From contig NZ_CP012623.1 in the NCBI RefSeq assembly GCF_001280305.1, positions 992,001 through 1,056,000 of the forward strand: a stretch of DNA of 64,000 nt, written 5' to 3'. Positions within the stretch are counted from its first letter, which is position 1; each line of letters opens with the position of its first letter. Position numbers and translations under genes: made by a program. The notes beneath the pieces were generated by a model. The model searched no databases, was not told the origin of the DNA, and worked only from the letters and a program-made list of their open reading frames with translations. Of this stretch, positions 43,001 to 51,479 are shown in pieces. This DNA comes from Hymenobacter sp. DG25A (GTDB lineage Bacteria; Bacteroidota; Bacteroidia; Cytophagales; Hymenobacteraceae).

Positions 43001-45167
43001 TGCCAGTGTAGCGCCAGAATGGCGTCCAACCTTATCCGGCTCTGCCAAAGACAGCGTGGTTTATTACTGGCGTTTGCGCTTTAAAGATCCGCAGGGTGAT
43101 GAAACCCAGGAATGGGCTGTCAGCTCTTTCCGGGTAATTGAGAATAGCCCCCAAGGCTGGTCACAGAGCCATTATGGGCAGTTTGCGCGCAATGACGCCC
43201 AAGGGCTGCGCGTAATAGCGCCGGCATCGGAATGGAAGTTTGAAGAAATTAAAAAGACGCTAACACTGAAAACCGGTGGGGGGGGCAGCACTACCGGCAA
43301 CGGCATAACCTTTAAATCCATTTTCGGAATTCAGGTAGGAGATGAACCAACTTATAACGCTAACTGCGGTACGAATCAGGCCAATATTCTGATTGCCATA
43401 TTCAATCCTACTACGCTGGAGCGGGTGATGGATATTGCCGGCGGCCCCTACCTGCAGTGCGGCAAGGACCCAGATATGTATTACCATTTTGGGGATGTAA
43501 ACACCACTGCCCGCCGTACTCAGCTCACTACTTTCTTGAATAATATCCCAGAAGGCTATTACGTAGCGGCAGTGAGCCTGAACCGGGTAAAGTTCTCCAC
43601 CTTCCCGGCTACGCTCAAAGCGGCTTTCGCAACGGTAGGCTCTGCGCTGATTGATAACCTGCAGGATAGCGACCCATTTGTATTGCTTGGTCAAAAAGGC
43701 TTGGCGGCTGGTAAGGCGCAGGAAATTATGGCTGACTTAACCAGCGCTACTCCCCGCTATGATCAGGTTATAACGCTGAGCGCACCCATTAAAACCCTGG
43801 GGACGAGCGGTGTGCTAACCTCCACCCGTATTGGTCCGGCGCAGGATTGGGGTACCCTATTCCACGAAATTAGCACCACTGCTACGGGAACATACACGCT
43901 GAAAGTGCTGGGGGTTAATGCTGAAGGTGCCAGCCAGGTACTATATGAGAAAGTGCAGGGCAAGCAGTTCAATCTAAGCGAAGTATCAGCCAAGGATTAT
44001 CCCTATCTGCAACTGGAACTGCAAGTGCAGGACGAGCAAAGCCGGAAGGCGCCGCAACTCAAACAATGGCTGGTAACCTATCAGGGCTTCCCCGAAGGAC
44101 TGGTTCGGCGTGACCTGGCAACGGCGGGTAGCTATGAGGCTGCCACGCTGGAAAAGCAGGCGGCAAGTGGTTCTATCACGGTGCCCGTTGTCTTCCAGAA
44201 CGTTTCTACCCTTGACTTTTCGGATAAAGTGAAGGCCGTAGCTACAGTGCGCAACGGCAATACCGTCAGCCCGGAAGTAACTCTCACCTCACCCCGTATT
44301 CTCAAGGCCGATTCCACCGTAACGTACTTGTTTAAGCTAGATGTGGCGGGCTTAACGGGGGCTACCTCAGTGCATGTGGATGTAAACCCCAAGCTGCTGC
44401 CGGAGCTTTATTATTTCAATAACCAGCTGGATCTGACCTTTAACGCCGCCGACAAAAACCTGCCTCCTACATTGGATGTCGCATTCGATGGTCAGCACAT
44501 CCTGAACGGAGACATTGTGTCGCCCTCGCCAATTATCACGGCTGTGCTCCATGATGAAGACAAAGTGCGGGCGGTGAAAGACCCCAACAACTTCCAGCTG
44601 CTGCTCACCCGCCCCGGGGGCACCGTGGCCGAAAGAATTGACATGAACAGCCCCGCCGTAACGTTCCGGACTGACGCCGCCAAAGGCACCGCGCAGGTAG
44701 AATATCGTCCGGAAAAGCTTGCCGATGGCGTATATAAGCTGCAGGTACAGGGCACCGATGTCAACGGGACGCAGGCTGCGGTAGAGCGGTACGAGGTATC
44801 GTTTGAAGTAATCAATGCTTCTACCATCACCAATATTTACCCCTACCCGAACCCGGTAACCAACAAAACCCGCTTCGTCTTCACTATGACGGGTGCCGAG
44901 CTGCCCCGCGACATGAAGATTCAGATTATGACGCTGACGGGTAAGGTAGTGCGCGAAATTATGATGGCTGAGCTGGGTCCCTTGCATATCGGCAACAACA
45001 TCAGCCAGTTTGCCTGGGATGGTACCGACGAGTTTGGTGACCGACTGGCCAATGGCACCTACCTGTACCGCGTTATCATGGATCAGCCTGGTCAGTTTGA
45101 GCGCCGCCGCACAGCCGGTGATAAGGCCTTTAAAAAGGACTGGGGCAAGCTGGTGCTGCTGCGTTAA
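40092..45167 (+). CDS. porU: T9SS sortase PorU (C25 gingipain-like peptidase), long form
   Basis: 1691 residues from ATG 40092 (ATG at codon 6 possible). Signal peptide to ~32 (…GLPLAAQS). Residues ~330-810 form the C25 peptidase: catalytic His654 in LITYFGHGSP and Cys688 in IINGCAAG, with the GAIGFLADS segment after. Beta-sandwich modules fill ~820-1560. The last ~110 residues (IYPYPNPVTNKTRFVFTMTG ... LANGTYLYRVIM) look like a FlgD/T9SS C-terminal type domain. PorU removes C-terminal sorting domains and attaches A-LPS to cargo. At ~1690 residues it is longer than the ~1150 of P. gingivalis PorU and fits the long PorU2 type. Two G8 tracts (41849-41856, 43278-43285) are in frame. Confidence 0.9.
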   Translation: MNHRYMLTKWRNSLQWCALLVLLLSGLPLAAQSGPYGNEWIVAGQPYYKINVVRDGIYHLDYQYLTKAGITGVNPQDFQLYRRGKEVAIYVGGNTSSLDQTTYLEFYGQRNDGQLDRDMYLKAKDQPHQYYSMFSDTAAYFLTWKTGTAGKRMAESNQVGSNPHAYWWQSRWRIPTNSYLSGDNGLLAFASWAEPGEAYLSGDINKEDPGIGFDLDSIFNFVRTGPSPRLTFALVGSTNVAHTADVRFFPQGSTTPSLLTSIKFKGFETSTQTLGVKASDIGTNGKFKSTYSIHSLTTDPGDRFRWGFFRLRYPQLPRWNTSLSVTFENDSTLAGPAYYVLDSIPATTHGYDITNPGAIERIEGQALSGSKRGFVFPAATGQTRSLVVADVAKALVPSPARKIEFRTIDPAKVGFLIISHPVLMQPAAGVNNPVRAYAEYRASAAGGKYDTLVVTSQQLYDQFHYGETSPLAIRHFAKWLIAGAPNTTRYMLMLGRGLIPGERSGGVLYRQNEANLPEKNLVPTTTRAASDIFFSADWETGSYLAKIPTGRIAARTSTDVLNYLNKVKEHEALGNEAWRKNVLHMAGGEDKAQQAQFLAYMNKYKKRVEAPLFGGKVVRTITRTLEGDYQRFPVFVNIAAELNAGLSLITYFGHGSPTVFDLNVGNPNDPVNNYNNKGKYPVFIINGCAAGQAFSASPNSVGEVWTLAPERGAIGFLADSDFGYEHQLDYYCDNLYKALFNDPAWYGKPIPVVFREVARQVLEQFPGDPHAVSLAMNTIWQGDPTLSLYAPDKPDYATDDTRLEVAPVTGQTKVQATSSSFLLKIGASNLGKLTRDSLHISITREYPSANGRANDVITRVFRPLSRDSVLTVEIANTGNVFGQNRFTVLLDYPGKVDELNEGNNQASLTYNFLQGGVTLLSPIEFAIVPSNSVHLVAQNNDPLAAPRAFEFELDTVPTFNSPAVQRTSVTASVAPEWRPTLSGSAKDSVVYYWRLRFKDPQGDETQEWAVSSFRVIENSPQGWSQSHYGQFARNDAQGLRVIAPASEWKFEEIKKTLTLKTGGGGSTTGNGITFKSIFGIQVGDEPTYNANCGTNQANILIAIFNPTTLERVMDIAGGPYLQCGKDPDMYYHFGDVNTTARRTQLTTFLNNIPEGYYVAAVSLNRVKFSTFPATLKAAFATVGSALIDNLQDSDPFVLLGQKGLAAGKAQEIMADLTSATPRYDQVITLSAPIKTLGTSGVLTSTRIGPAQDWGTLFHEISTTATGTYTLKVLGVNAEGASQVLYEKVQGKQFNLSEVSAKDYPYLQLELQVQDEQSRKAPQLKQWLVTYQGFPEGLVRRDLATAGSYEAATLEKQAASGSITVPVVFQNVSTLDFSDKVKAVATVRNGNTVSPEVTLTSPRILKADSTVTYLFKLDVAGLTGATSVHVDVNPKLLPELYYFNNQLDLTFNAADKNLPPTLDVAFDGQHILNGDIVSPSPIITAVLHDEDKVRAVKDPNNFQLLLTRPGGTVAERIDMNSPAVTFRTDAAKGTAQVEYRPEKLADGVYKLQVQGTDVNGTQAAVERYEVSFEVINASTITNIYPYPNPVTNKTRFVFTMTGAELPRDMKIQIMTLTGKVVREIMMAELGPLHIGNNISQFAWDGTDEFGDRLANGTYLYRVIMDQPGQFERRRTAGDKAFKKDWGKLVLLR

Positions 45168-45190
45168 GTGTGAATACCGGTAGATATTTT

Positions 45191-45225
45191 CATAAAAAAA
45201 CCGCCTCATGGGCGGCTTTTTTATG
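45191..45225. terminator. Bidirectional terminator between porU and folA
   Basis: CATAAAAAAACCGCC (45191-45205) with GGCGGCTTTTTTATG (45211-45225), 5-base loop, with one unpaired base. A-run on the left and T-run on the right. Confidence 0.85.
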
Positions 45226-45316
45226 TCCGGTTTCTGCAGCTGGCCTTCAGCAGTAAAATGTGCTGCCTGCCTTGTTTTTATGTACCCGGTGGTACAGTGG
45301 TGTTTTAAGCTGCAGC

Positions 45317-45802
45317 CTAGCGGCGGCGTAGCGTTACAAAGCTAAAGGGGAAGGCATGCTTCTCGTCCGGCTCGTGTCGCTCCCGGGTTTCCTCCTGCCA
45401 CACCGCAAGGTCCAGCTCCGGGAAGTGCGTATCTCCTTCAAAAGTGTGGTGTACTTCCGTCAGGTATATCACATCCACGGCCGGTAGGGCCTGCTTATAC
45501 ACCTCGCCGCCACCAATAATAAATACCTCTTCGTCCAGCTTTCCGGCTACTTCCAGTGCTTCCGGCACCGAGTAAGCGGTAGTGCAGCCGGGCGCTTGCC
45601 AATCGGTTTGGCGGGTAACTACAATGTTGGTGCGGCCCGGCAGCGGATGCCCAATGCTTTCAAACGTGCGGCGCCCCATAATAATAGGGTGCCCCAGCGT
45701 AAGCCTCTTAAAGTGCTTCAGGTCGTCGGGCAGGTGCCAGAGCAGTTGGTTGTTATGGCCGATGACGTTGTTTTCAGCGACGGCAACAATAAGTTCAATC
45801 AT
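45317..45802 (-). CDS. folA: Dihydrofolate reductase
   Basis: 161 residues from ATG 45802. Reduces dihydrofolate with NADPH. Landmarks: IELIVAVAENNVIGHNNQLLWHLPDDLKHFK (2-32) with substrate-binding Asp (DD at ~26-27), IIMGRRTFESIG, NIVVTR, FIIGGGEVYKQAL and LTEV. Overlaps fmt by four bases (ATGA-type), so the two are translationally coupled; both belong to one-carbon metabolism. Confidence 0.96.
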   Translation of the reverse strand: MIELIVAVAENNVIGHNNQLLWHLPDDLKHFKRLTLGHPIIMGRRTFESIGHPLPGRTNIVVTRQTDWQAPGCTTAYSVPEALEVAGKLDEEVFIIGGGEVYKQALPAVDVIYLTEVHHTFEGDTHFPELDLAVWQEETRERHEPDEKHAFPFSFVTLRRR

Positions 45803-46770
45803 ACAGCAGAGGGGTTGAGCGCGGCCGTGTTGAAGCCACGCAGAAAATCAGCAATCAGCATCCGCTTTTTGCCTTCCAACTGCACATCCAGCAAATCCAG
45901 GAGGCCATCGGCAGTCTGAACGCGCAGATAGGTGCGGCCATCGGTGAGCCAGGTGCCGGGGGCAGTTGACGGTTGCGGGCCGCTGGCGTCTTCATCGGCC
46001 AGCGCTTCCGCCCGGAATACCTTTAGTGTACGCCCATCCGGTAGCTGCGTGAAAGCCGTGGGGATAGGCGAGAGGCCCCGCACCCAATTGACCAGCTCCG
46101 GAGCTGTGCGCGAGAAATCGAGGCGGCCGGTTTCTTTCTGAATTTTGGGGGCGGTGCGTAATTCCGACGAAATCTGCTGCGGAACGCTGGGCGCAGTGCC
46201 GGAGGCTATAGCCCGCACGGTACGCAATGCCAGGGCCGCGCCGGCTTCTTTCAGCTTCTCATACAAAGAGCCAAAATCATCGGAAGGCGCAATGGCCACC
46301 ACATCCTGAAAAATCAGGTTGCCGGTATCTATTTCGTGTTGCAGGAAGAAGGAAGTGACGCCGGTTTGCGTGTCGCCGTGCATAAGGGCCCAGTTGATGG
46401 GGGCCGCGCCGCGGTATTGCGGCAGTAAGGACGCGTGAATATTGATGGAGCCCAGGTGCGGCATATTCCACACGGCTTCGGGCAGCATCCGGAAAGCTAC
46501 CACCACCTGCAGATCAGCAGCAAATGCCTGCAGCTCCGCCTGAAACTCCGGCGACTTCAGGTTAGTAGGCTGCAGCACGGGCAGCCCGTGCCGCACGGCC
46601 GCCTGTTTCACCGCCGACTCGGCCAGCTGCCGTCCGCGCCCGGCGGGTTTGTCGGGGGCTGTTACCACGGCTACCACCCGGCAGCCCGGCCAGCTGAGTA
46701 AGGCTTCCAAGGTGGGCACCGCAAATTCCGGCGTGCCCATAAAAATCAGGCGGAGAGGATTTTCAGTCAT
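45799..46770 (-). CDS. fmt: Methionyl-tRNA formyltransferase
   Basis: 323 residues from ATG 46770 (six extra codons upstream). Formylates initiator Met-tRNA with 10-formyl-THF. Landmarks: LIFMGTPEFAVPTLEALL (~8-25), catalytic Asn/His in GSINIHASLLPQYRGAAPINWAL (~105-128), catalytic Asp in HEIDTGNLI (~145). The C-terminal OB-fold domain starts after ~205. Standard length. Coupled with folA by a 4-base overlap. Confidence 0.96.
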   Translation of the reverse strand: MTENPLRLIFMGTPEFAVPTLEALLSWPGCRVVAVVTAPDKPAGRGRQLAESAVKQAAVRHGLPVLQPTNLKSPEFQAELQAFAADLQVVVAFRMLPEAVWNMPHLGSINIHASLLPQYRGAAPINWALMHGDTQTGVTSFFLQHEIDTGNLIFQDVVAIAPSDDFGSLYEKLKEAGAALALRTVRAIASGTAPSVPQQISSELRTAPKIQKETGRLDFSRTAPELVNWVRGLSPIPTAFTQLPDGRTLKVFRAEALADEDASGPQPSTAPGTWLTDGRTYLRVQTADGLLDLLDVQLEGKKRMLIADFLRGFNTAALNPSAV

Positions 46771-46828
46771 TTGATTAAACACTGCCAAACACAGTTTTTA
46801 ATGGCCGTTTGGGGCAGTAGAGGAAGAG

Positions 46829-48076
46829 TTATTTAAAATCAGGATAGAGCAGATACTGTTTGCGCATCAGCTTATACTGCCCCAGCGCTGGCTCCCAGGA
46901 CTGCCGGATTTCGCCTTCCGATTTGCCGGCTATAATCTGTTGGCGCAAACTCAGCGTGCCGCTTAGCTGCTCGAAATACTTGCCGAAAAACTTCTCCTTG
47001 GCAGTGCTCTGACGGTAAAAATCGAGCAGGTATTTCAGCGTGAAGCCGGTGGAGTCGTCGGCGGTTGGCTGGTGCAGGTTGAGGCCATAGCACAGCTTGC
47101 CGTTTTGTGGCGGCAAGGGCGAGCCTACGTTAGGACGGGGCGTAAATTGATAGGGCCGCGTGGCTGGCTGCATAGGGCTGCCAATGACTTCAAACGGCAT
47201 ATCCGTACCACGGCCTACGCTCACATCCGTGCCCTCAAACAAGCACACAGAAGGATATAGCTGCACGGCCCGGGCAGTAGGCAGGTTGGGCGAGGGGCGC
47301 ACGGGCAGCACGTACCGGGTAGCATGGGTATAATGCGCTACCGGCACTACCGTGAGGCGGGCCTGGCGGCCGCCGGCCAGCCACTTCTGTCCGTTTATCA
47401 TGCGGGCCAGCTCACCCACCGTCAGCCCATGCACAATAGGAATGGGGTGCATGCCCACGAACGACTTGTGGGCGGGCTCCAGCACGGGACCATCCACGTA
47501 ATACCCGTTGGGATTGGGGCGGTCTAACACTATTACTTCTTTGCCTTGCTCGGCCGCGGCCTCCATCACATAATGCAGGGTGCTGATGAAAGTATAGAAG
47601 CGCACGCCAACGTCCTGAATGTCGAACACCAGCACGTCCAGGTCCTGCAGCATTTCCGGCGTGGGCTTTTTGGTGGCGCCATACAAAGAGCGCACGGGCA
47701 GGCCGCTGCGGGTATCGCGCCCATCCTTAATGGTGGCCCCATCGGCCGCTTCGCCGCGGAAACCGTGCTCCGGCGCAAAAATGCTGCGCACCTGCACGCC
47801 CTGCGCCAGGAGGGTATCTACCAGGTGAGAGGCGCCCACGCGGGAGGTTTGATTGACCACCAGCCCCACGCGCTTGCCGCGCAGCTGGGGAAGGTATTTA
47901 GCAAACTGCTCGGCCCCAACCTGCAGGGGGGCAGCAGCAGTAGTAACCGCGGTTGCAGGAAATTTGGGCGCTGGCGCGCGGGTAGTTGTGGGAGCGGTGA
48001 CTACCGGCGCGGTAGCACAACCGGAAATAAACAGCGAGGAGAGGCTACAGAGGCCGGAAAGAAGGAGGGAGTGCAT
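46829..48076 (-). CDS. DUF1343 (NamZ-like) lipoprotein, probable exo-beta-N-acetylmuramidase
   Basis: 415 residues from ATG 48076. Lipobox FISG-Cys20 predicts a lipoprotein; a Thr/Ala/Pro linker spans ~24-50. From ~55 the DUF1343 fold: LRGKRVGLVVNQTS, SIFAPEHGFRGEA, GLPVRSLYG, LVFDIQDVGVRFYTFISTLHYVMEAA, VLDRPNPNG, PIVHGLTVGELA and EGTDVSVGRGTDMPFEVIG. In NamZ the family releases MurNAc from peptidoglycan ends, with conserved Glu in PEHG and FEG-type motifs. Full length. Divergent from the FtsX-type gene with 50 bases between. Confidence 0.9.
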   Translation of the reverse strand: MHSLLLSGLCSLSSLFISGCATAPVVTAPTTTRAPAPKFPATAVTTAAAPLQVGAEQFAKYLPQLRGKRVGLVVNQTSRVGASHLVDTLLAQGVQVRSIFAPEHGFRGEAADGATIKDGRDTRSGLPVRSLYGATKKPTPEMLQDLDVLVFDIQDVGVRFYTFISTLHYVMEAAAEQGKEVIVLDRPNPNGYYVDGPVLEPAHKSFVGMHPIPIVHGLTVGELARMINGQKWLAGGRQARLTVVPVAHYTHATRYVLPVRPSPNLPTARAVQLYPSVCLFEGTDVSVGRGTDMPFEVIGSPMQPATRPYQFTPRPNVGSPLPPQNGKLCYGLNLHQPTADDSTGFTLKYLLDFYRQSTAKEKFFGKYFEQLSGTLSLRQQIIAGKSEGEIRQSWEPALGQYKLMRKQYLLYPDFK

Positions 48077-48126
48077 CCGAAAAATGACAACTGGAAAACT
48101 GGTGACAGACGCGTAGCTTTACGGCA

Positions 48127-49341
48127 GTGAATGTTGCGCGGTACATATCCCACAAAATAGACGGCGCCGATTCGGGGTCTTTCACCTCGACGGTGACAAA
48201 AATAGCAATCATCAGCATTGCCCTTGGGGTGGCGGTGATGATTGTGTCGTTTGCTATTCTGGAAGGTTTCCGAAACGAGATTCAAAGCAAGATATTCTCG
48301 TTCGGGGCACACCTTACCATCAGCAAGTACGACAATAATAACTCGCTGGAGGTAGAGCCTATTGGTAATCTGCAGCTGCAGAGAGACTTAAAGCATTTTC
48401 CGCAGATTAAGTCCACGCAGCCTTTCGCTAGGAAAACGGCCATTATCAAAACAAGGGAAGAGGTTTTGGGCGTGGTATTGAAAGGCATTGATGAGCGGCA
48501 GAGCCCCTCGCTCATGCGCCAGAATCTGGTGGCCGGCCGCTTTATTACCTTCCCTGATACGGCTGCTTCCGATGAAGTTCTGCTTTCCCGCAAAGTAGCC
48601 GACAAGCTGCGCCTGAAAGTGGGCGATGATGCGCTGTTCTACTTTATTCAGAATCCGCCCCGCATCCGGCGCTTTACCGTGAGCGGCATCTATCAGACGG
48701 GTTTGGATGAGTTTGATGAAGTCTACGTCATCGGCGACATCCGCCAGATCCGGGACCTGAATGCCTGGCCCGACTCCCTGGTAGGCGGCATGGAAGTGGT
48801 GCTAAAGGACTTCAACCAACTGGACCCCGTAGCCGATGAGCTGTACGAGAACCTGCGCTACGATCTGAAGCTGGACAAAATCACGGAAGAATACGCCCAA
48901 CTGTTCGACTGGCTGCAGCTGCTCAACCGTAACGTGGTTATTTTCCTGCTGCTGATTGTGTTTGTGGCCACCTTTAACATGGTAGCCACCATCTTCATCA
49001 TGATTCTGGAGCGCACCAACATGATTGGCGTGCTGAAGGCCATTGGGGCCACCGATAACCAGATCCGGAGCATGTTCTTTTTCCGGGGCCTGAATCTGAC
49101 CATCAAAGGCATTCTCTATGGCAACCTCATTGGCCTGGGATTCTGCGCCATTCAGTATTTCTTCCACATTATCCCCCTCGACCCCGAGAACTACTACATG
49201 GATCGGGTGCCGATTCACTGGGACCCGCTCATCATTGTGCTCCTGAACGTGGCTACGTTCCTGATGTCCCTGCTGGCCGTACTCATTCCTACCTTCCTGA
49301 TTTCCCGCATCAAGCCGGTTGTCGCCATCAAGTTTGACTAA
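48127..49341 (+). CDS. FtsX-like ABC permease, LolC/LolE type
   Basis: 404 residues from GTG 48127 (NVARYISHKIDG is the usual start; no in-frame ATG nearby). Four membrane helices: ~24-46 after the N-terminal amphipathic helix, then ~275-300, ~325-350 and ~370-395. Residues 50-270 form the periplasmic MacB_PCD-like domain (ISKYDNNNSLEVEPIGNL, VLKGIDERQ, RRFTVSGIYQTGLDEFDEVYV). C-terminal FtsX domain: RTNMIGVLKAIGATDNQIR. LolE-type permeases, with an ATPase (not in this window), move lipoproteins to the outer membrane. Lipoprotein trafficking is inferred from family likeness. Confidence 0.88.
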   Translation: MNVARYISHKIDGADSGSFTSTVTKIAIISIALGVAVMIVSFAILEGFRNEIQSKIFSFGAHLTISKYDNNNSLEVEPIGNLQLQRDLKHFPQIKSTQPFARKTAIIKTREEVLGVVLKGIDERQSPSLMRQNLVAGRFITFPDTAASDEVLLSRKVADKLRLKVGDDALFYFIQNPPRIRRFTVSGIYQTGLDEFDEVYVIGDIRQIRDLNAWPDSLVGGMEVVLKDFNQLDPVADELYENLRYDLKLDKITEEYAQLFDWLQLLNRNVVIFLLLIVFVATFNMVATIFIMILERTNMIGVLKAIGATDNQIRSMFFFRGLNLTIKGILYGNLIGLGFCAIQYFFHIIPLDPENYYMDRVPIHWDPLIIVLLNVATFLMSLLAVLIPTFLISRIKPVVAIKFD

Positions 49342-49370
49342 CTGAGTAAGCTGCCCTTCTTACTAAAACG

Positions 49371-49440
49371 AAGGACCTTCTCCTGCTGAAACGCCTGTCG
49401 TAGCAACGACTTGTTTCAGCAGGAGAAGGTCCTTTGTTTT
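49371..49440. terminator. Long terminator hairpin between the permease and the M23 gene
   Basis: A 22-bp stem (49371-49392 with 49413-49434) enclosing a smaller GTCGT/ACGAC stem, then TTTGTTTTTG. It has A/T runs on both sides and may serve both convergent genes. Confidence 0.85.
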
Positions 49441-49466
49441 TGCTTGGTTGTTAGTGGAATGTTTAC

Positions 49467-50156
49467 TTAAAGCCACTGGCTCTGGAGAATCAGGTTAGGG
49501 TCGGGGCAGAGCGCTGCATACTTTTCCCGCTCTTCGGGTAGCGCCACGCCGGGGTAGTCGCCTACGTAGTCCTGCATATCGGCAATGATCTGAAAGTGCA
49601 GGTGCGGCGGCCAGTCGCCGTTTTCGGGCGCGGGACCCACTTCGGTGAAGGCTACGCCCTGTTCCACCGTCATGCCGGGGCGCAGCAGCGCAGTTTCCCG
49701 GCGGGTCAGGTGGCCGTAGAGGGTATAGAAGGTAGTGTCTTCCAGCTGATGTTGCAGAATCACGGTAGGGCCGTAGTTGCCAAAGCCTTCGTTGTCTTCC
49801 ACACTATGCACCACGGCATCCAGTGGGGCCAGCACGGGCGTTCCGGCCCGCAGCCAGATATCTACGCCCAGATGCAGGGAGCGGGGCCGGGCAGCATCAC
49901 CAAACAACTCCGGGCTCCGGCGGTATATCACCCGATCCTCCAGGTAGCCACCTACCCCGATGGCCGCGTCTTTTTCAGCCAGGAGCTGTTGCACCAGCTC
50001 TTCAAAAGAAGCAGTGTCGCGCAGGTCGGCCTGAGCTACTACCGGATTAGCGGCGGTAAAATCCAGATGGGTGACTTCGGGGGCATTCAGATCAACGGGG
50101 AGTACCGGACCAAATTCGTGCTGATGGCGTTCCAGCAGCTGAGCAAGTGCAGACAT
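49467..50156 (-). CDS. M23 family metallopeptidase
   Basis: 229 residues from ATG 50156; the longer frame (to 50231) adds an unlikely N terminus. LytM/M23 zinc site: His95 and Asp99 in SLHLGVDIW, and the HLHFQ motif near residue 178 supply ligands and catalytic His. No signal peptide or lipobox is visible, unusual for a peptidoglycan endopeptidase, although the domain is complete. Similar peptidase domains occur fused to aminotransferases in Bacteroidota; here it stands alone. Function (cell-wall cleavage or another peptide substrate) is unresolved. Confidence 0.82.
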   Translation of the reverse strand: MSALAQLLERHQHEFGPVLPVDLNAPEVTHLDFTAANPVVAQADLRDTASFEELVQQLLAEKDAAIGVGGYLEDRVIYRRSPELFGDAARPRSLHLGVDIWLRAGTPVLAPLDAVVHSVEDNEGFGNYGPTVILQHQLEDTTFYTLYGHLTRRETALLRPGMTVEQGVAFTEVGPAPENGDWPPHLHFQIIADMQDYVGDYPGVALPEEREKYAALCPDPNLILQSQWL

Positions 50157-50330
50157 AAATGGAAGAAAGTGCGGCCGAAGCCCGGGAGATGTAAAATTTG
50201 GAGATGTACCAGTGTAAAATGCGGGCACCAAGCTAAAACGAACGGTGCAGAATCCCGTACTTTGCAGCCCGCTTAAAATCCGTGGGCTCTCAGTCTACGT
50301 AAACCTTTTTTTAGTCAGTTCACCACCCGA

Positions 50331-51440
50331 ATGAGCTCTCCTTACCTTACCCTTAACGTCGTTGAACTCACCCAGGAAACCCCCGACGCCGTTACCATCC
50401 ACCTAGAGCATCCTGAGCGCCAAAACATTGCTTGTCAGCCGGGTCAGTTTCTGACCCTGATTCTGCCTTGTGGTGCCGGAGGAAAGAAAGAACGCCGCTC
50501 GTATTCGCTTAGCAGCACGCCTAACGAAGCGCCGCGTCTCTCGGTTACGGTAAAGCGGGTGCCCGGAGGGCTGGTCAGCAACTATCTGCTGGACACGGTG
50601 AAGGTAGGCCAGCAAATGGAGGTAATGGCTCCATTGGGCAATTTTACGCTCAAAACCGGCGCTAAAACGGCCCGCTCGTTGGTGCTGGTAGGGGCCGGCA
50701 GCGGTATTACGCCTCTCATGAGCATGCTGAAAGCCGTGCTTCAGGAGGAGCCCCAGAGCCACGTGCTGCTGGTGTATGGCAACCGCAATGAGGAATCTGT
50801 TATTTTCCGGCAGCAGCTGGCGCAGCTGGAAGCCCGCTATGCCGGCCGCCTACAGGTAGAGCATATTTACACCCAGCCCAAGCAGCCCGTAGCGGCGCAC
50901 CAGCATACAGGGCGCCTCAACCGCACCATGCTGCTGCGTATTCTGGAGCAGCGCCACCAGTTCCCGGCCGAGCAGGCCGAGTATTTCCTTTGTGGCCCTG
51001 ATGGCATGATGTTGGAGGCCAAAGCGGCTCTGGAGCTGCTGGGCGTGCCGGCCGCCAACATTCACCGGGAAAGCTTCATGGCCGCCGCCGACTCCAGTGA
51101 AGTAGCCGCCAACCAGCCCAACGGGCACGGAGATGTTTCAGTAGCTCCTGAAGATGATGCTAATCAGCCCCGGACCGTTACCATTCAGTATGAAGGATCG
51201 GAGTACTCCGTAGCTGTAGCCGCCAATCAAACTATTCTGGAAGCGGCTCTGGATCAGGATATTGACTTGCCTTATTCCTGCCAGGCCGGTTTATGTACGG
51301 CTTGTCGTGGGAAATGCCTGTCCGGCAAAGTACATTTGGATGAGCGCGAAGGATTATCTGACGCCGAAATGAAACAAGGTTATGTACTGGTATGCGTGGG
51401 TCACCCCCTTACCAGTGACGTTGTAATCGAAATCGGCTAA
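50331..51440 (+). CDS. paaE: 1,2-phenylacetyl-CoA epoxidase reductase subunit PaaE
   Basis: 369 residues from ATG 50331. FAD/NAD(P)H-dependent reductase that feeds electrons to the PaaAC di-iron oxygenase. Domains: FAD-binding (RSYSLSSTP, ~57-65; GLVSNYLLD), NAD-binding (LVGAGSGITPLMSMLKA ~118-134; CGPDGMM), and a C-terminal plant-type 2Fe-2S ferredoxin with Cys317, Cys322, Cys325 and about Cys356 (YSCQAGLCTACRGKC ... VCVGHP). A ~30-residue acidic linker joins the parts. It is separated from paaABCD by about 3 kb and lies on the opposite strand. Confidence 0.88.
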   Translation: MSSPYLTLNVVELTQETPDAVTIHLEHPERQNIACQPGQFLTLILPCGAGGKKERRSYSLSSTPNEAPRLSVTVKRVPGGLVSNYLLDTVKVGQQMEVMAPLGNFTLKTGAKTARSLVLVGAGSGITPLMSMLKAVLQEEPQSHVLLVYGNRNEESVIFRQQLAQLEARYAGRLQVEHIYTQPKQPVAAHQHTGRLNRTMLLRILEQRHQFPAEQAEYFLCGPDGMMLEAKAALELLGVPAANIHRESFMAAADSSEVAANQPNGHGDVSVAPEDDANQPRTVTIQYEGSEYSVAVAANQTILEAALDQDIDLPYSCQAGLCTACRGKCLSGKVHLDEREGLSDAEMKQGYVLVCVGHPLTSDVVIEIG

Positions 51441-51479
51441 TTTTCCCATAGGGTATTCTTCCGCGAAAACTCTTTTGCA

